Below, piece after piece: positions 12,341 through 21,118 of a stretch of 42,670 nt of DNA. Below the pieces are notes generated by a model that saw nothing but the letters and a program-made list of their open reading frames with translations, was not told the DNA's origin and made no database searches. Each line of letters begins with the position of its first letter. Position 1 is the stretch's first letter. A program made the position numbers and the translations under genes. The DNA lies in IMG/VR virus record IMGVR_UViG_3300025326_000085, positions 1-42,670 of that record, one strand, 5' to 3'. This DNA is from a virus.

Positions 12341-13871
12341 CCTCATACTGGTCCTCATGGTCGAAATCGGACCGCAAGCAGGCGGACAGCAAATCTGTTC
12401 AGACCGCCCTGAGGATGAAGTCCTTTTTGGTGGCAAGGCCGGGCCCGGTAAATCTTGGTGGCTGGTCTATGACGCCCTGGGCACACAATACCGCTTCACC
12501 TCGCTCGGGCGTAACGCCATCGAAGTTCCCGACTACCGTGCCGTGATCTTCCGTCGCCAGTCCAACCATCTCCAAAAACTTATCGACGAAGCGTACAAGA
12601 TGTACTGTTCTTCAACCTTCAAAGCCGAGTACGTCGCGCAGCGCAAAGGCGATCCCGGCCCGTCCTTTATCTTCCCAACCTACACCCGTAAAGGCGATAC
12701 AATCTCCACTACCCGGTCCGGCGCAGTAATATTCTTCTGCCACATGGACCAGGAGAAGGACAAGTTCAACCATGACGGCGCGGAGTATCAGTTCGTCGGC
12801 TTTGATGAGCTCCAGCAGTTCACCTTCGGCCAGTATATATACCTCTTCACCCGCGCACGCTCGAAAGTCCTGGGCTTGAATCCTCGCATCCGCTCAACGG
12901 CGATGCCGATGGGTACGGGTTTGGTCTGGGTCCGCAAGCGGTTCATCCAGAATTCAGAACCGTATCGCCGGTATTCCTTTCTCGCTGATCCTGACGACCC
13001 CGAGCGCAATCCGAGAGGCTTGGAGGTTCCCTACAAGACCAAGTATTCCCAAACAAGGATATTCATTCCCGGCAATCTTGAGGATAATAAATTCGTCCTC
13101 AAAGACGATTATCGCAGCAAGATCAAACAACAGGGGGAGACGGTCGAAAAAGCTCTCCTGGAAGGTGACTGGTACGCCTTCGGCGGTGATTTCTTCAAGA
13201 TGTTCGATCCTGCAAAATCGAAAGTGAAACCCTTCCCGATCCCGGAGGAGTGGCCCCTGATCGGCGGCCTCGATCCGGGCTGGTCATCGCCCTGCGCCTT
13301 CACGCTTCGCACCGTCGATTTCGAGGGGAACCATTACAAACTCTTCACCTACTACGAGCGTGAAAAAAGTTCCCGAGACCACGCCAAATCCATCAAAGAA
13401 CGTCTCAAGAATTTCGAGTGGACCACTGGGCGAATGCCGAACGTCATTGTATCGGGTACGGACGCATGGGCGCGTAAAGACCGCTTCGCCGTCGAATCAA
13501 GTGAAGAAACATTCCGCGATCAGTTCGAGAAGGAGGGACTCTCCCTTGAAAAAGCCGTGACCGACAGGGTAAACGGCTGGTGGGCGATGAAGAACCTTAT
13601 GGAGTCCGGGCGCTATTTCTACTTCGACACCTTCAACGAACCCTTCCTCGATGAAATCGCGGCCAGTGTCGCAGACGAAAAGAACCCGGAAGACATCTTA
13701 GGCAAGGGCAAGAATCCCGACGTGGTTGCGCACGCCCTCGACGCTGACCGTTATAGCATCATGGCCGCCCGCGGGTATTCCAAACCGCCCGAAGAACCGA
13801 AGACATGGATGGACCGCTTGAAGAAAAAGCAGAACCCGGAAGTCCCGGAGTTCAAGGTGGGAAGGGGATAG
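12324..13871 (+). CDS. terL: Terminase large subunit
   Basis: The 515-residue packaging ATPase/nuclease overlaps terS by 17 bases. Walker A is GGKAGPGKSWW (Lys about residue 43) and Walker B is FVGFDEL (Asp-Glu about 161-162). The RNase H-like nuclease acidic residues are visible as GGLDPGW (about 317), SGTDAW (about 380) and HALDADRY (473/475). It translocates DNA into the procapsid through the portal and cuts it. Start is uncertain: ATG 12324 gives a hydrophobic N-terminus (MSLLISLILVLM) that is unusual for a terminase, and ATG 12357 would remove it. No other oddity. Confidence 0.9.
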   Translation: MSLLISLILVLMVEIGPQAGGQQICSDRPEDEVLFGGKAGPGKSWWLVYDALGTQYRFTSLGRNAIEVPDYRAVIFRRQSNHLQKLIDEAYKMYCSSTFKAEYVAQRKGDPGPSFIFPTYTRKGDTISTTRSGAVIFFCHMDQEKDKFNHDGAEYQFVGFDELQQFTFGQYIYLFTRARSKVLGLNPRIRSTAMPMGTGLVWVRKRFIQNSEPYRRYSFLADPDDPERNPRGLEVPYKTKYSQTRIFIPGNLEDNKFVLKDDYRSKIKQQGETVEKALLEGDWYAFGGDFFKMFDPAKSKVKPFPIPEEWPLIGGLDPGWSSPCAFTLRTVDFEGNHYKLFTYYEREKSSRDHAKSIKERLKNFEWTTGRMPNVIVSGTDAWARKDRFAVESSEETFRDQFEKEGLSLEKAVTDRVNGWWAMKNLMESGRYFYFDTFNEPFLDEIAASVADEKNPEDILGKGKNPDVVAHALDADRYSIMAARGYSKPPEEPKTWMDRLKKKQNPEVPEFKVGRG

Positions 13872-13880
13872 GCGTATCGC

Positions 13881-14072
13881 ATGATGACCACCCTCTACCA
13901 AATCCGCTCAACAGGTGAAGTAGTCCAAGCCATCGAATCCTTTGAACACGAAGGAGTCAGGGGGCACCTGGTGGAGCACTATAACGGGGTGAAGAAAAGA
14001 GAGTTTTTACCTTGTGATGCCGTCTGGTTTGTCGCCATCAAAAACGTACAGTGTAAACCGTTGCAGATATGA
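13881..14072 (+). CDS. Small protein between terminase and portal, 63 residues
   Basis: ATG ATG at 13881 follows the terminase by nine bases; its TGA overlaps the portal ATG (ATGA). The product is mostly beta strands (VVQAIESFEHEGVRGHLVEH) and looks like a small SH3- or KOW-like barrel. Function unknown; the position is that of small packaging or portal-associated proteins. Confidence 0.65.
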   Translation: MMTTLYQIRSTGEVVQAIESFEHEGVRGHLVEHYNGVKKREFLPCDAVWFVAIKNVQCKPLQI

Positions 14073-16033
14073 CCGACCCCCAACTCCATACCGATTCCAG
14101 GGTGGCGCAACTCTCATCGGCCTGGACCGCTCTTCAAAACCGCTGGTCCGATTTCCGCGACGCTCAGGTGAAATCCTACAATTACGCCATCGGCGATATG
14201 CTCGACCCTGATGTACGCAAAGAACTCAAGGCCGAAGGCCGTCCTATCTTCGAATTCCAACTCCCGAATCAGACTATCCTCTACTTGGCTGGTAAACTCA
14301 AAAAGGACACCACAAGGATCAAGGCCGTCCCCGTGCGAAGTGAAGACGTGGACGATTCGGAGTTTATCACCTCACTGGTGAACGATTGGGCGATGGGCAA
14401 CTGTGACGGCTATAACGAAATGGCCGGAGCCGGTATTGACGCTGCCATTGGCAAGGTAGGATATGTCTCGAATTATTGGGACATCCGCAGAGATCCCGAG
14501 GGGAAATGGTACACAGGGCGCATTGATCCCTTCCTGGTGATGTTCGACCCTGACTGTAAAAAGCTCAATCAGGATGATTGCCGTTTCGTGTCCTATTCTC
14601 CGATGATGAGCGCCGACGAGATCATTCAGGTCTATAAACGCTATCTCACCCCCGAACTCATCTCAGAGATCAGGCAAGAAGCCTCACTCTACGAGAACGC
14701 CACCGTTTCAGTCTTCCAGAAAGCCCGTGCGTGGTTTGACCGCATCGGAACCCCGGTAGGAACACCCTTCAACGTCGAAAGGGAAGCCCGTCGTAAGAGT
14801 GGACTTCTAACCCCCTTCGTCGATGCGAAAGAGGGCCTTTACCGCGTCATCGAATGGCATGACCGCCGCACCGTCACGAAAAAGTACGTCTACTCACCAG
14901 TGACCCGCGACGTTATTGAAATCCCCGAAGAGAAACACTTGGACGAAGCGTACATCGTCAGTGAGATGAAGAAAATCCCCGGTGCGGTTGTGCAGGACGA
15001 CTCCACCGAATTGCAGTATATCACGGTAGCCTGCCCGGCTCTCATCAAGGACAAGTTCGTTTTAGAGCAGCCCTACATGGTCCAAGGCCACGGCTACTCG
15101 ATCAAATGGGTGTTGTGTTACAACTTCCACCCCGACGTGTTGAAAACGCAGTCCGTCCTCGATTCGCTCATTGCCCCGGTCGATATGTATAACCAGCGGA
15201 TGATGAGTAGTGTTCAACTGGTCGGCGACACCCTGAATCCCCCCATCGACGCGCCGAAAGGTTCGATCGACCCGGATGATATGCCGTCATGGAGATCCCG
15301 CGCCCGCGGCGTCATCCGGTTCTGGAATATCAGAGGTGGGTTCAAACCCGAACCCCGCAAGCCCGATATGAGTGTCTTCAACATCCTTCAGGTCCTGGCC
15401 GAAGAGGGGAAGAACTTGGGTGATTATATATCGGCAATCAGCCCCAACGCCCGGGGCTATCAGGAATCATCGAAAGAATCCGGCGTATTATTTGAATCCC
15501 GCAGGGCCGCTTCGGAGGTGATGACGGCCCACTTCTTCGACAACATGCAGGAGTTCATGTGTAATGTGTTCGATTACACCTTCGCCTCGATCCAAAAGTT
15601 TATGACGTTCGAGCGAACACTCAGGCTCTTTAATGACGAAGGCGATCCGTACTGGTTGGCGGTGAATCGAGAGACCCTTGAAGGTGTGATGAACGACCTT
15701 ACCAAAGGCGAGTATGATTTCAAGCCGGACATTGCCGCGATTGGTGAAACCGCCCGCAAGGAGGCCGTTGCAACTTTGGCCGGTGTATCGGCGCTCTTTA
15801 GCGCTGATCCGGTTATGGGCATGGCCGTTGGAGCTGCGATCCTCCGCAACATGGACGTACCGGAAGCGAAGAAATTGGCCGCGTTCGCAGAGCAGCGCAT
15901 TGGCGTGGCGGTCAATGCCGAGCAGATGCAGGCGCAACAGCAGGCAGTCTCAGACCAACTCGGAGCAGCCAGGCAGGTGAAGCAACTCTCCGAACCAGCG
16001 AAAAAGAACGGAGCCTCGAATGGGAAAAGCTGA
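14069..16033 (+). CDS. Portal protein (P22-like)
   Basis: The 654-residue protein has the features of P22-type portals. It has an N-terminal helical stem (SAWTALQNRWSDFRDAQ), the conserved start of the wing (GRPIFEFQLPNQTILYLAG), the GAGIDAAIGKVGYV segment, and a late helical region (about 440-520) that would form the clip and crown. It forms the dodecameric vertex through which DNA enters and to which the short tail attaches. The 3' end is helical, Gln- and Ala-rich (MQAQQQAVSDQLGAARQ). It overlaps the next gene by 14 bases. Confidence 0.85.
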   Translation: MTDPQLHTDSRVAQLSSAWTALQNRWSDFRDAQVKSYNYAIGDMLDPDVRKELKAEGRPIFEFQLPNQTILYLAGKLKKDTTRIKAVPVRSEDVDDSEFITSLVNDWAMGNCDGYNEMAGAGIDAAIGKVGYVSNYWDIRRDPEGKWYTGRIDPFLVMFDPDCKKLNQDDCRFVSYSPMMSADEIIQVYKRYLTPELISEIRQEASLYENATVSVFQKARAWFDRIGTPVGTPFNVEREARRKSGLLTPFVDAKEGLYRVIEWHDRRTVTKKYVYSPVTRDVIEIPEEKHLDEAYIVSEMKKIPGAVVQDDSTELQYITVACPALIKDKFVLEQPYMVQGHGYSIKWVLCYNFHPDVLKTQSVLDSLIAPVDMYNQRMMSSVQLVGDTLNPPIDAPKGSIDPDDMPSWRSRARGVIRFWNIRGGFKPEPRKPDMSVFNILQVLAEEGKNLGDYISAISPNARGYQESSKESGVLFESRRAASEVMTAHFFDNMQEFMCNVFDYTFASIQKFMTFERTLRLFNDEGDPYWLAVNRETLEGVMNDLTKGEYDFKPDIAAIGETARKEAVATLAGVSALFSADPVMGMAVGAAILRNMDVPEAKKLAAFAEQRIGVAVNAEQMQAQQQAVSDQLGAARQVKQLSEPAKKNGASNGKS

Positions 16034-16313
16034 ACAGGGCCCGGTGACGTCGAAAGATAAGACACCCACGCCGACCACCCACATCAACTCCGACAGCGTG
16101 GAGGGGATCAAGGGACTCTCGCTTGGCGACAAGGTAAAATATATCATCACCGGGAAAGTGGTCGGCGTGAGCGAAGACCAATACACAAAGGGTCGCTACA
16201 ACTGCGAATTGCAGATCGCCTCCGGCTCCATCAAGAAAATATCCGACGCCCCAAAGGATATGCCCGACGAGGAACTTGACGGGAAACTCAAGGAGATGAA
16301 GGATGAGGATTGA
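16020..16313 (+). CDS. Small head-associated protein, 97 residues
   Basis: ATG 16020 overlaps the portal end and has GGAG just upstream. A disordered Thr/Pro-rich N-terminus (TSKDKTPTPTTHI) leads to a small beta domain (LSLGDKVKYIITGKVVGVSE) and an acidic C-terminus (KLKEMKDED). It may be a head decoration or scaffold accessory. It ends a transcription segment: an intrinsic terminator follows at 16368. Confidence 0.65.
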   Translation: MGKAEQGPVTSKDKTPTPTTHINSDSVEGIKGLSLGDKVKYIITGKVVGVSEDQYTKGRYNCELQIASGSIKKISDAPKDMPDEELDGKLKEMKDED

Positions 16314-16367
16314 ACTTCCAAGCCCTCAAGAGACTACTTCCTCCGGGCACGGCTGAAAGAGAGATTC

Positions 16368-16410
16368 GCCGGCAAGGTGATATTCACCTTCCGGCCCTTT
16401 TTCATTTTTT
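16368..16410 (+). terminator. Intrinsic terminator between portal and scaffold genes
   Basis: GCCGG-c-AAGGTG (16368-16379) pairs with CACCTT-CCGGC (16385-16395) around a five-base loop with one bulged C, followed by two T-rich runs. It would lower read-through into the scaffold and capsid genes or separate their messages. No separate promoter was found downstream. Confidence 0.7.
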
Positions 16411-16437
16411 ACAGAACGCTTTTTTAAGGAAAACCAG

Positions 16438-17604
16438 ATGCCGGATGAATTAAAGGACCTCAAGACCGAAGACCTCGACAAGAGGATCACCGATATACCG
16501 GATAGTGATGCGATCTCTTCCCCTGGCCCTGCTGATAGCACGGGTACTCCTGCCTCTACCGGGGCGGACCCGAATGTGCAGAAGGGAACCCGGGGAGCGG
16601 CCCCGATCGGGGAACCCGCTGGAAAGAAGGACGACGCGGCCACAACCGGTATTGAAGGCGATCAAGCGTTACTCTTGGCCGGGAAATACAAAACCCCGGA
16701 CGACCTCGCCAAAGGGGTAGCGGAGATCACCAAACGGCTGAACCTGCCCGAATTTCTCTTAACAGAGAAGATCGAAGCGGCAAAAGCCTCCGGTGATTGG
16801 AAGGGCGTCGAAGAAGTCTACAAGAAGCTCGACGCCGAACTCACGCGCAAGGCCGAAGCCGATAAGGCGAAGCTCACTCCCGCAGCCGTGAAACCCACAG
16901 GCGACGTAACCACCCTCAGCGCGGAGGAAATCCAGCGGATCAAGAACGAGACCAAGGAGCGGTTCAACATGGAACTCTCCGAGCATCCCGTGATCCGCGA
17001 CCTGGCAGACGCCGGGGTGGAATTCCCGATCACCAAAGACACCCTCACCGACCTCAAGCAGGCGAATTACGGGCTCTACATGGCCTTGAAGAGCGCCATT
17101 TCCGAAGTCCAGACCAAACTCGAAAAGGAAGCCACCGGTTACGCCGAAGCCTTGGCGGGTGTGTACGCCGCTACCGATGAGGCCAAGACCGAAGGGACGG
17201 CCTACCTCACGAAGATCAACTCTGAAATGGGATTGGGCTACACCGAGGACGAGATGAAGGCTGTCGTGGACGCTGCCTTGCAAGATAAGGCGGTCAGTGA
17301 GCAGAAATTCGGGATCGACTATCCAATCAAAGAGGCGGTCCGTCGTCATTTCTGGTTGAATCGTCACGAAGAGGTGATGAATCGCGCAACCGAAAGCGCG
17401 AGGGCCAAAGGCCGCACCGAGCACACCGAAGATCTGAAGAAGATGCGTGATAAGACGACCGATACGGTCTCCCAAGCCGCATTACCGGGGTCCAAGAACC
17501 GCTCAGGCGTGACCGGCAAAATCGACTTCACCAACCCCGAGAACGTCCGAGGAGCTGGTGACGATGCACTCGATCAACGACTCAAGGAACTCGCTTCCGA
17601 ATAG
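16438..17604 (+). CDS. Scaffolding protein
   Basis: ATG 16438 follows TAAGGA. The 388-residue protein is hydrophilic, with an acidic disordered N-terminus rich in Pro, Thr and Gly, long charged helices through the middle, and a C-terminal helix (ALDQRLKELASE). This composition and the place directly before the major capsid gene are those of podovirus scaffolds, which guide procapsid assembly and then leave. No sequence motif proves it. Confidence 0.75.
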   Translation: MPDELKDLKTEDLDKRITDIPDSDAISSPGPADSTGTPASTGADPNVQKGTRGAAPIGEPAGKKDDAATTGIEGDQALLLAGKYKTPDDLAKGVAEITKRLNLPEFLLTEKIEAAKASGDWKGVEEVYKKLDAELTRKAEADKAKLTPAAVKPTGDVTTLSAEEIQRIKNETKERFNMELSEHPVIRDLADAGVEFPITKDTLTDLKQANYGLYMALKSAISEVQTKLEKEATGYAEALAGVYAATDEAKTEGTAYLTKINSEMGLGYTEDEMKAVVDAALQDKAVSEQKFGIDYPIKEAVRRHFWLNRHEEVMNRATESARAKGRTEHTEDLKKMRDKTTDTVSQAALPGSKNRSGVTGKIDFTNPENVRGAGDDALDQRLKELASE

Positions 17605-17639
17605 GAAGCCTAAAAAACGATTAAGGAGATTTTTCAGCT

Positions 17640-18965
17640 ATGTCAGCAACAATCTTAAATCTTTCCAGCAACGCGGAACTCAGGACTCTGCTCGCCGAGA
17701 AAATGCGGCGTCAGCAGTTCAAGGGTTCCAGGTTTGCCCGCTGGATCGCGCCAAACTACCTCGCCGCCGGCGGTCAGAACACCGCCGAGGAAGTGGTATC
17801 GACAGGACCGATGGGCCCGAAATGGACCAGCGCTCCAATCGAAGCCGTCGATGCCTTCATTCAGCAGGGCCGAACGGACATGGTCATCCCGGTCCGCTCG
17901 ATCCTCACCGGGTTGCCGAAATTCGGCGACTCCCAACTCCGGGGCTCGGAGGAACCGATGGCCTTCACCTTCAGGGCCGTCAAGATCAACCGATGGAGGA
18001 AGGCTGTCGCCCCTCCGGTCGGCATGAACCGTCAGAAGATCAAACAGTGGGCGAAGCAGGACGTGATGAGCGCCTCTAATTCGCTCATGGACTGGTACAG
18101 GAATTTCCTGCCGTCGAATATCCTCTCGGCAATCTTGGGCGGCTATTCGCGTGAAGTGGTGGCCCCCGTGGTCAATGGTGGGTTGGGTCAGGCAATCGTC
18201 TCCCATCCCAACATGATCGTCGCTGGTACGGGCCGCGTGGCCTATACCGCAGGCCGTCCCGGAACTGTCGGGTATGAAAACTCCTGCGCCACAGCCATCG
18301 ACGGTCTCACCAACACCGCCGAGGATAAGATGTCGGTTGCATTCGTCCGGAACTTGGTTTTCGAGGCGAACCGCTCCAACATCAAACCCCTCGTCACCAA
18401 AGACGGATACGAATTCTATCCCATCTGGATGAAGGATTCGGCATGGTTGCAGCTGCGCACGTCGGCGGAATTCATAGCCTACGCGCAGAGCCTGACCTTA
18501 TCCGAGATGTCGAAGCACCCCTTAGGGAACGGAGCGGTGGCGATCATCGACAACGCGGTGATCTACGTCGATTCGATGCTCTGGAACGCCTACACCAACA
18601 CGACCGATGCTCTCATCACCTCCGGGTTGGTGGAATACGGCCCGCGTCCGACGGCGGGTCAAAGGGCGCAGGGTCTTTACACCGCCAACACGATCAACGC
18701 CCTTGACACCGGCACGAAGGCCGTCTGTATCCTTGTCGGCCAGTCGATGCTCTCGATTGGCACCGGCGAAGAGATGGACCTGATTGACGACGAAGAGGAT
18801 TACGGTGCGATCAAGGGGATGGCGATTGACATGATAAAATCCATCGTCCGCAACGAGACGTATGACACTCTCGGGATTACCGGCCTCACGGCTGGCGATT
18901 TTTACGAGAATACGTCGTCGCTGGTGGGCGTCACCTATTCACCGCACGCCTTGAGTTATGCGTAA
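17640..18965 (+). CDS. Major capsid protein (N4 gp56 / DUF4043-like)
   Basis: AAGGAG precedes ATG 17640. The 441-residue protein shows the pattern I know from the N4-gp56/DUF4043 capsid group: TDMVIPVRSILTG, then QLRGSEEPMAFTFRAVKINR, an RKAV stretch and an Ala-rich long helix (SASNSLMDWYRN). The HK97 fold is assumed for this family. With a P22-like portal and no tape measure it points to a podovirus. It is the shell of the virion; the exported-protein block starts 19 bases downstream. Confidence 0.8.
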   Translation: MSATILNLSSNAELRTLLAEKMRRQQFKGSRFARWIAPNYLAAGGQNTAEEVVSTGPMGPKWTSAPIEAVDAFIQQGRTDMVIPVRSILTGLPKFGDSQLRGSEEPMAFTFRAVKINRWRKAVAPPVGMNRQKIKQWAKQDVMSASNSLMDWYRNFLPSNILSAILGGYSREVVAPVVNGGLGQAIVSHPNMIVAGTGRVAYTAGRPGTVGYENSCATAIDGLTNTAEDKMSVAFVRNLVFEANRSNIKPLVTKDGYEFYPIWMKDSAWLQLRTSAEFIAYAQSLTLSEMSKHPLGNGAVAIIDNAVIYVDSMLWNAYTNTTDALITSGLVEYGPRPTAGQRAQGLYTANTINALDTGTKAVCILVGQSMLSIGTGEEMDLIDDEEDYGAIKGMAIDMIKSIVRNETYDTLGITGLTAGDFYENTSSLVGVTYSPHALSYA

Positions 18966-18983
18966 GGGAGGACAGAAGACCAT

Positions 18984-19457
18984 ATGAAACACATCCTTCT
19001 TCTCGCAGCGCTCACGCTGGCCCTGATTGCCTCCGGGCTGGCTCAGATCGTGACGGTGGACTACCTCGTTACCGCGAACAACACCATTCTCGACGATGAG
19101 GTGGTGACGGTGACGGATATACCGCTCGTCTATTCCGGGGTAACGTATGCCGGTCAGCTCAACGGCGTTCGTCCCGATTCCGTCCGCCTGGAATGGCGGG
19201 CAACGGCAACTGGCGACTCCATTAAAGCGGAGCCTGCTGTCGCCGTGGACTTCATGGGAAGCGGTCTGAGTTCCTATGTCGTCTACGACACCGTTAAAGT
19301 CGCCGGACTTGGGACTCGCGTACTTCCTCGAAGCGTGTACGCCGCGTCCGATGTCATGGCGGTCAAGATCACAGCCCGCGCAGCGGGGAACACCTTAACC
19401 GGTGCGAACAAGCTCTGGCTGCAAGTTCGTCAGTTTTTCACACTTCCCAAACGCTAA
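18984..19457 (+). CDS. Exported late protein, 157 residues
   Basis: GGAGG precedes ATG 18984. The product has a textbook Sec signal peptide: Lys at position 2, a leucine/alanine-rich core and GLA|Q cleavage before Gln21. The mature part is beta-rich (VTVDYLVTANNTILDDEV, later VYDTVKVAGLG) and resembles small immunoglobulin-like adhesin or carbohydrate-binding domains. A signal peptide directly after the capsid gene is unexpected for a head or tail protein, which normally assembles in the cytoplasm. Function unknown. Confidence 0.75.
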   Translation: MKHILLLAALTLALIASGLAQIVTVDYLVTANNTILDDEVVTVTDIPLVYSGVTYAGQLNGVRPDSVRLEWRATATGDSIKAEPAVAVDFMGSGLSSYVVYDTVKVAGLGTRVLPRSVYAASDVMAVKITARAAGNTLTGANKLWLQVRQFFTLPKR

Positions 19458-19473
19458 AGGAGATCAACGAAAC

Positions 19474-19743
19474 ATGGCAACCTACAATAACCTCATTCTC
19501 GTAACGCGGGAAGTGGCGATCGACCCGGTGGCGGCATTTAGCTATCCCGTCACTGTTTCGGGTCTTCGCATCTCGCAGAACGGGTTGGGTGAAATTCATG
19601 AAATCTGGAACGCCGGTGCTCCCAGCACGGATTTCACCAAATCGCCGAACGGTTCCACGCTCGTCGATACGACCAACTCAGACACCTACGTCAAGGCCGG
19701 GGCCGTTGGCTCAGGCATCGCGGGTTCCTGGGTGCAGACCTAA
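19474..19743 (+). CDS. Small beta-rich late protein, 89 residues
   Basis: ATG 19474 has AAGGAG about 11 bases upstream. The product begins MATYNNLILVTREVAIDPV and is probably an all-beta domain. It has no signal peptide, unlike its upstream neighbour. The length and place suggest a head-tail joining or decoration protein. No family recognised. Confidence 0.65.
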   Translation: MATYNNLILVTREVAIDPVAAFSYPVTVSGLRISQNGLGEIHEIWNAGAPSTDFTKSPNGSTLVDTTNSDTYVKAGAVGSGIAGSWVQT

Positions 19744-19872
19744 TCATCTCTTTTTGTAGGGGATGATGTAACGTTAAACCCCGGACGGTGCAAGAGAATA
19801 CGTCCCTATTCGCTTTGGCCGCCCGGGGGACTTTATCAACCAAACTTTCCAAGGAAGGATCTTGCCACTCTC
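19744..19872. other. Non-coding gap with hairpin potential
   Basis: No ORF of note. CCCCGG (19779-19784) can pair with CCGGGG (19823-19828) across about 38 bases, and GTCCC (19802-19806) with GGGAC is an alternative. No T-run follows. A weak TCATC/GATGA hairpin lies at 19744-19766. It may modulate expression between capsid-proximal genes and the next block; nothing firmer can be said. Confidence 0.35.
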
Positions 19873-20316
19873 ATGAAAACATTACGCATCAAACCGGAAT
19901 CGAAGATTGAGCTTCCCTATCGCATCCAGATCGGCTCCGTCGAAGCCCTGGGAGCCGCTGCTTTCGTCGTCTTCTCCCCTGATGGTGAACTGCCCGACAA
20001 GGAGGCCGACGCACAGCTCCTAACCTCTCCCCATATCTTCGAACTCGCCCCGAAGACCGAGGCCGACCCGAAGAAATACATCTGGAAACGTGATTTCGTG
20101 AACCGCGTCATGGGCAATGAGATCACCCGTCTCAGCGGTGATGACCAGGTAAAGGTCTTCAAACTCATTGACGAGCTCAATGCGAAGGCCGAGGAGAAAT
20201 CGAAGAAGGAGAAGGAGGCCGAGAACAAGGCCCAGTTGGAGCGCAACAAGAAAAAGGAAGCCGAAAACCTCGCCGATCGCAAAAGGGCCGAAGCATCGGG
20301 CAAAGTGTCCACTTAA
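19873..20316 (+). CDS. Late protein with charged coiled-coil tail, 147 residues
   Basis: ATG 19873 is followed by a beta-rich N-terminal half (IELPYRIQIGSVEALGAAAF) and, from about residue 105, a Lys/Glu-rich helix (EEKSKKEKEAENKAQLERN) that should form a coiled coil. No signal peptide. It could be a virion-internal or head protein. A ribosome-binding site (AAGGAAGG) is at some distance upstream. Confidence 0.65.
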   Translation: MKTLRIKPESKIELPYRIQIGSVEALGAAAFVVFSPDGELPDKEADAQLLTSPHIFELAPKTEADPKKYIWKRDFVNRVMGNEITRLSGDDQVKVFKLIDELNAKAEEKSKKEKEAENKAQLERNKKKEAENLADRKRAEASGKVST

Positions 20317-20336
20317 ATAAGGAATCTGATTCAACA

Positions 20337-20681
20337 ATGAAAACTCTCATTCTCTCCCTCTTCCTGGTGTGCGGACTCTCAAGTGTCGCCCACTCGCAAA
20401 TCGTTTCAATCTTCGAAGCCCGCGAATTTAGCGATACGGCAACCGTCACATGGGATAGCGTCGCCATCGGCGGAAAGAACCTCGCCAAGCATATCGAGAT
20501 CACCAATACCTCAGCCACGACACCGCTCTTGGTGGCGTTCGAAGACGATACGGTAGCCGGAACCTACTTCACCGTGCCGGTCAGTTCGACCAGGACACTG
20601 CCCTATGTAATCCAGCGCTCATACCTGAGAACGAAGACGGCGAGCTTGACGGCCATTTACCGAATTCTCACACTGAGATAG
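20337..20681 (+). CDS. Exported late protein, 114 residues
   Basis: The N-terminus is a signal peptide (Lys2, core LILSLFLVCGL, cleavage AHS|Q before Gln21). The mature 94 residues are beta-rich and polar (FSDTATVTWDSVAIGG). The ribosome-binding site AAGGAA lies about 15 bases upstream. It lies between two proteins without signals, so export is not a property of the whole block. Function unknown; an envelope-surface or fibre-accessory protein is possible. Confidence 0.7.
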   Translation: MKTLILSLFLVCGLSSVAHSQIVSIFEAREFSDTATVTWDSVAIGGKNLAKHIEITNTSATTPLLVAFEDDTVAGTYFTVPVSSTRTLPYVIQRSYLRTKTASLTAIYRILTLR

Positions 20682-20695
20682 GGGGGAGGACGCTT

Positions 20696-21103
20696 ATGCC
20701 CTCACTTTCGAACATCTTGAATACCGATCTGGCCTTGGAGGCCGGGACCGCATTCAACGCCTTGACGGATACCGAAAAGATGGCACGATTGAATAGCGTG
20801 TATCAGGAAATCGCCGACCTAATAGACTTAGCCGGTAAGACGGACCTGAAGAAATCCACCCACACCGGAGCCTCGGTGAGCCCGTTGAGCGCGTCCAACA
20901 TCCGCAGCGGTTCTGGTGTCTGCAACATCGCCGGAACGCGGATCAACTTCGACACCGGACCCATCACCGGAAGCTTTACCGTCGTAGCCTGGACCGACAC
21001 CGGATTCAATGTGATCGTGTCCGGGGCCGATGCGTCGGGTTTCACGGCCTCGACCGTCACCGATGGCGAAACGGTGTATTACCACGCTATTCCAAACGCT
21101 TAG
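20696..21103 (+). CDS. Late protein, 135 residues
   Basis: GGGGGGAGGA precedes ATG 20696. The product has a helical N-terminus (FNALTDTEKMARLNSVYQEI) and a beta-rich Ser/Thr/Gly C-terminal half (ITGSFTVVAWTDTGFNVIVS), like a short fibre or tail-tip chaperone. Its stop codon runs into a ten-G tract that serves the next gene. No signal peptide. Confidence 0.7.
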   Translation: MPSLSNILNTDLALEAGTAFNALTDTEKMARLNSVYQEIADLIDLAGKTDLKKSTHTGASVSPLSASNIRSGSGVCNIAGTRINFDTGPITGSFTVVAWTDTGFNVIVSGADASGFTASTVTDGETVYYHAIPNA

Positions 21104-21112
21104 GGGGGGGGG
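21103..21112 (+). repeat. Ten-G homopolymer acting as ribosome-binding region
   Basis: Ten consecutive G residues end six bases before ATG 21119 and overlap the upstream TAG. The tract replaces a normal Shine-Dalgarno sequence. Slippage would change its length, and so the start-site strength of the fibre-like gene, without shifting any frame. Confidence 0.85.
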
Positions 21113-21118
21113 AACGCT

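Noticed and set aside
16759-17475. 238-codon leftward ORF inside the scaffold gene
   Set aside because: Antisense shadow of a strongly supported structural gene with biased codon use.
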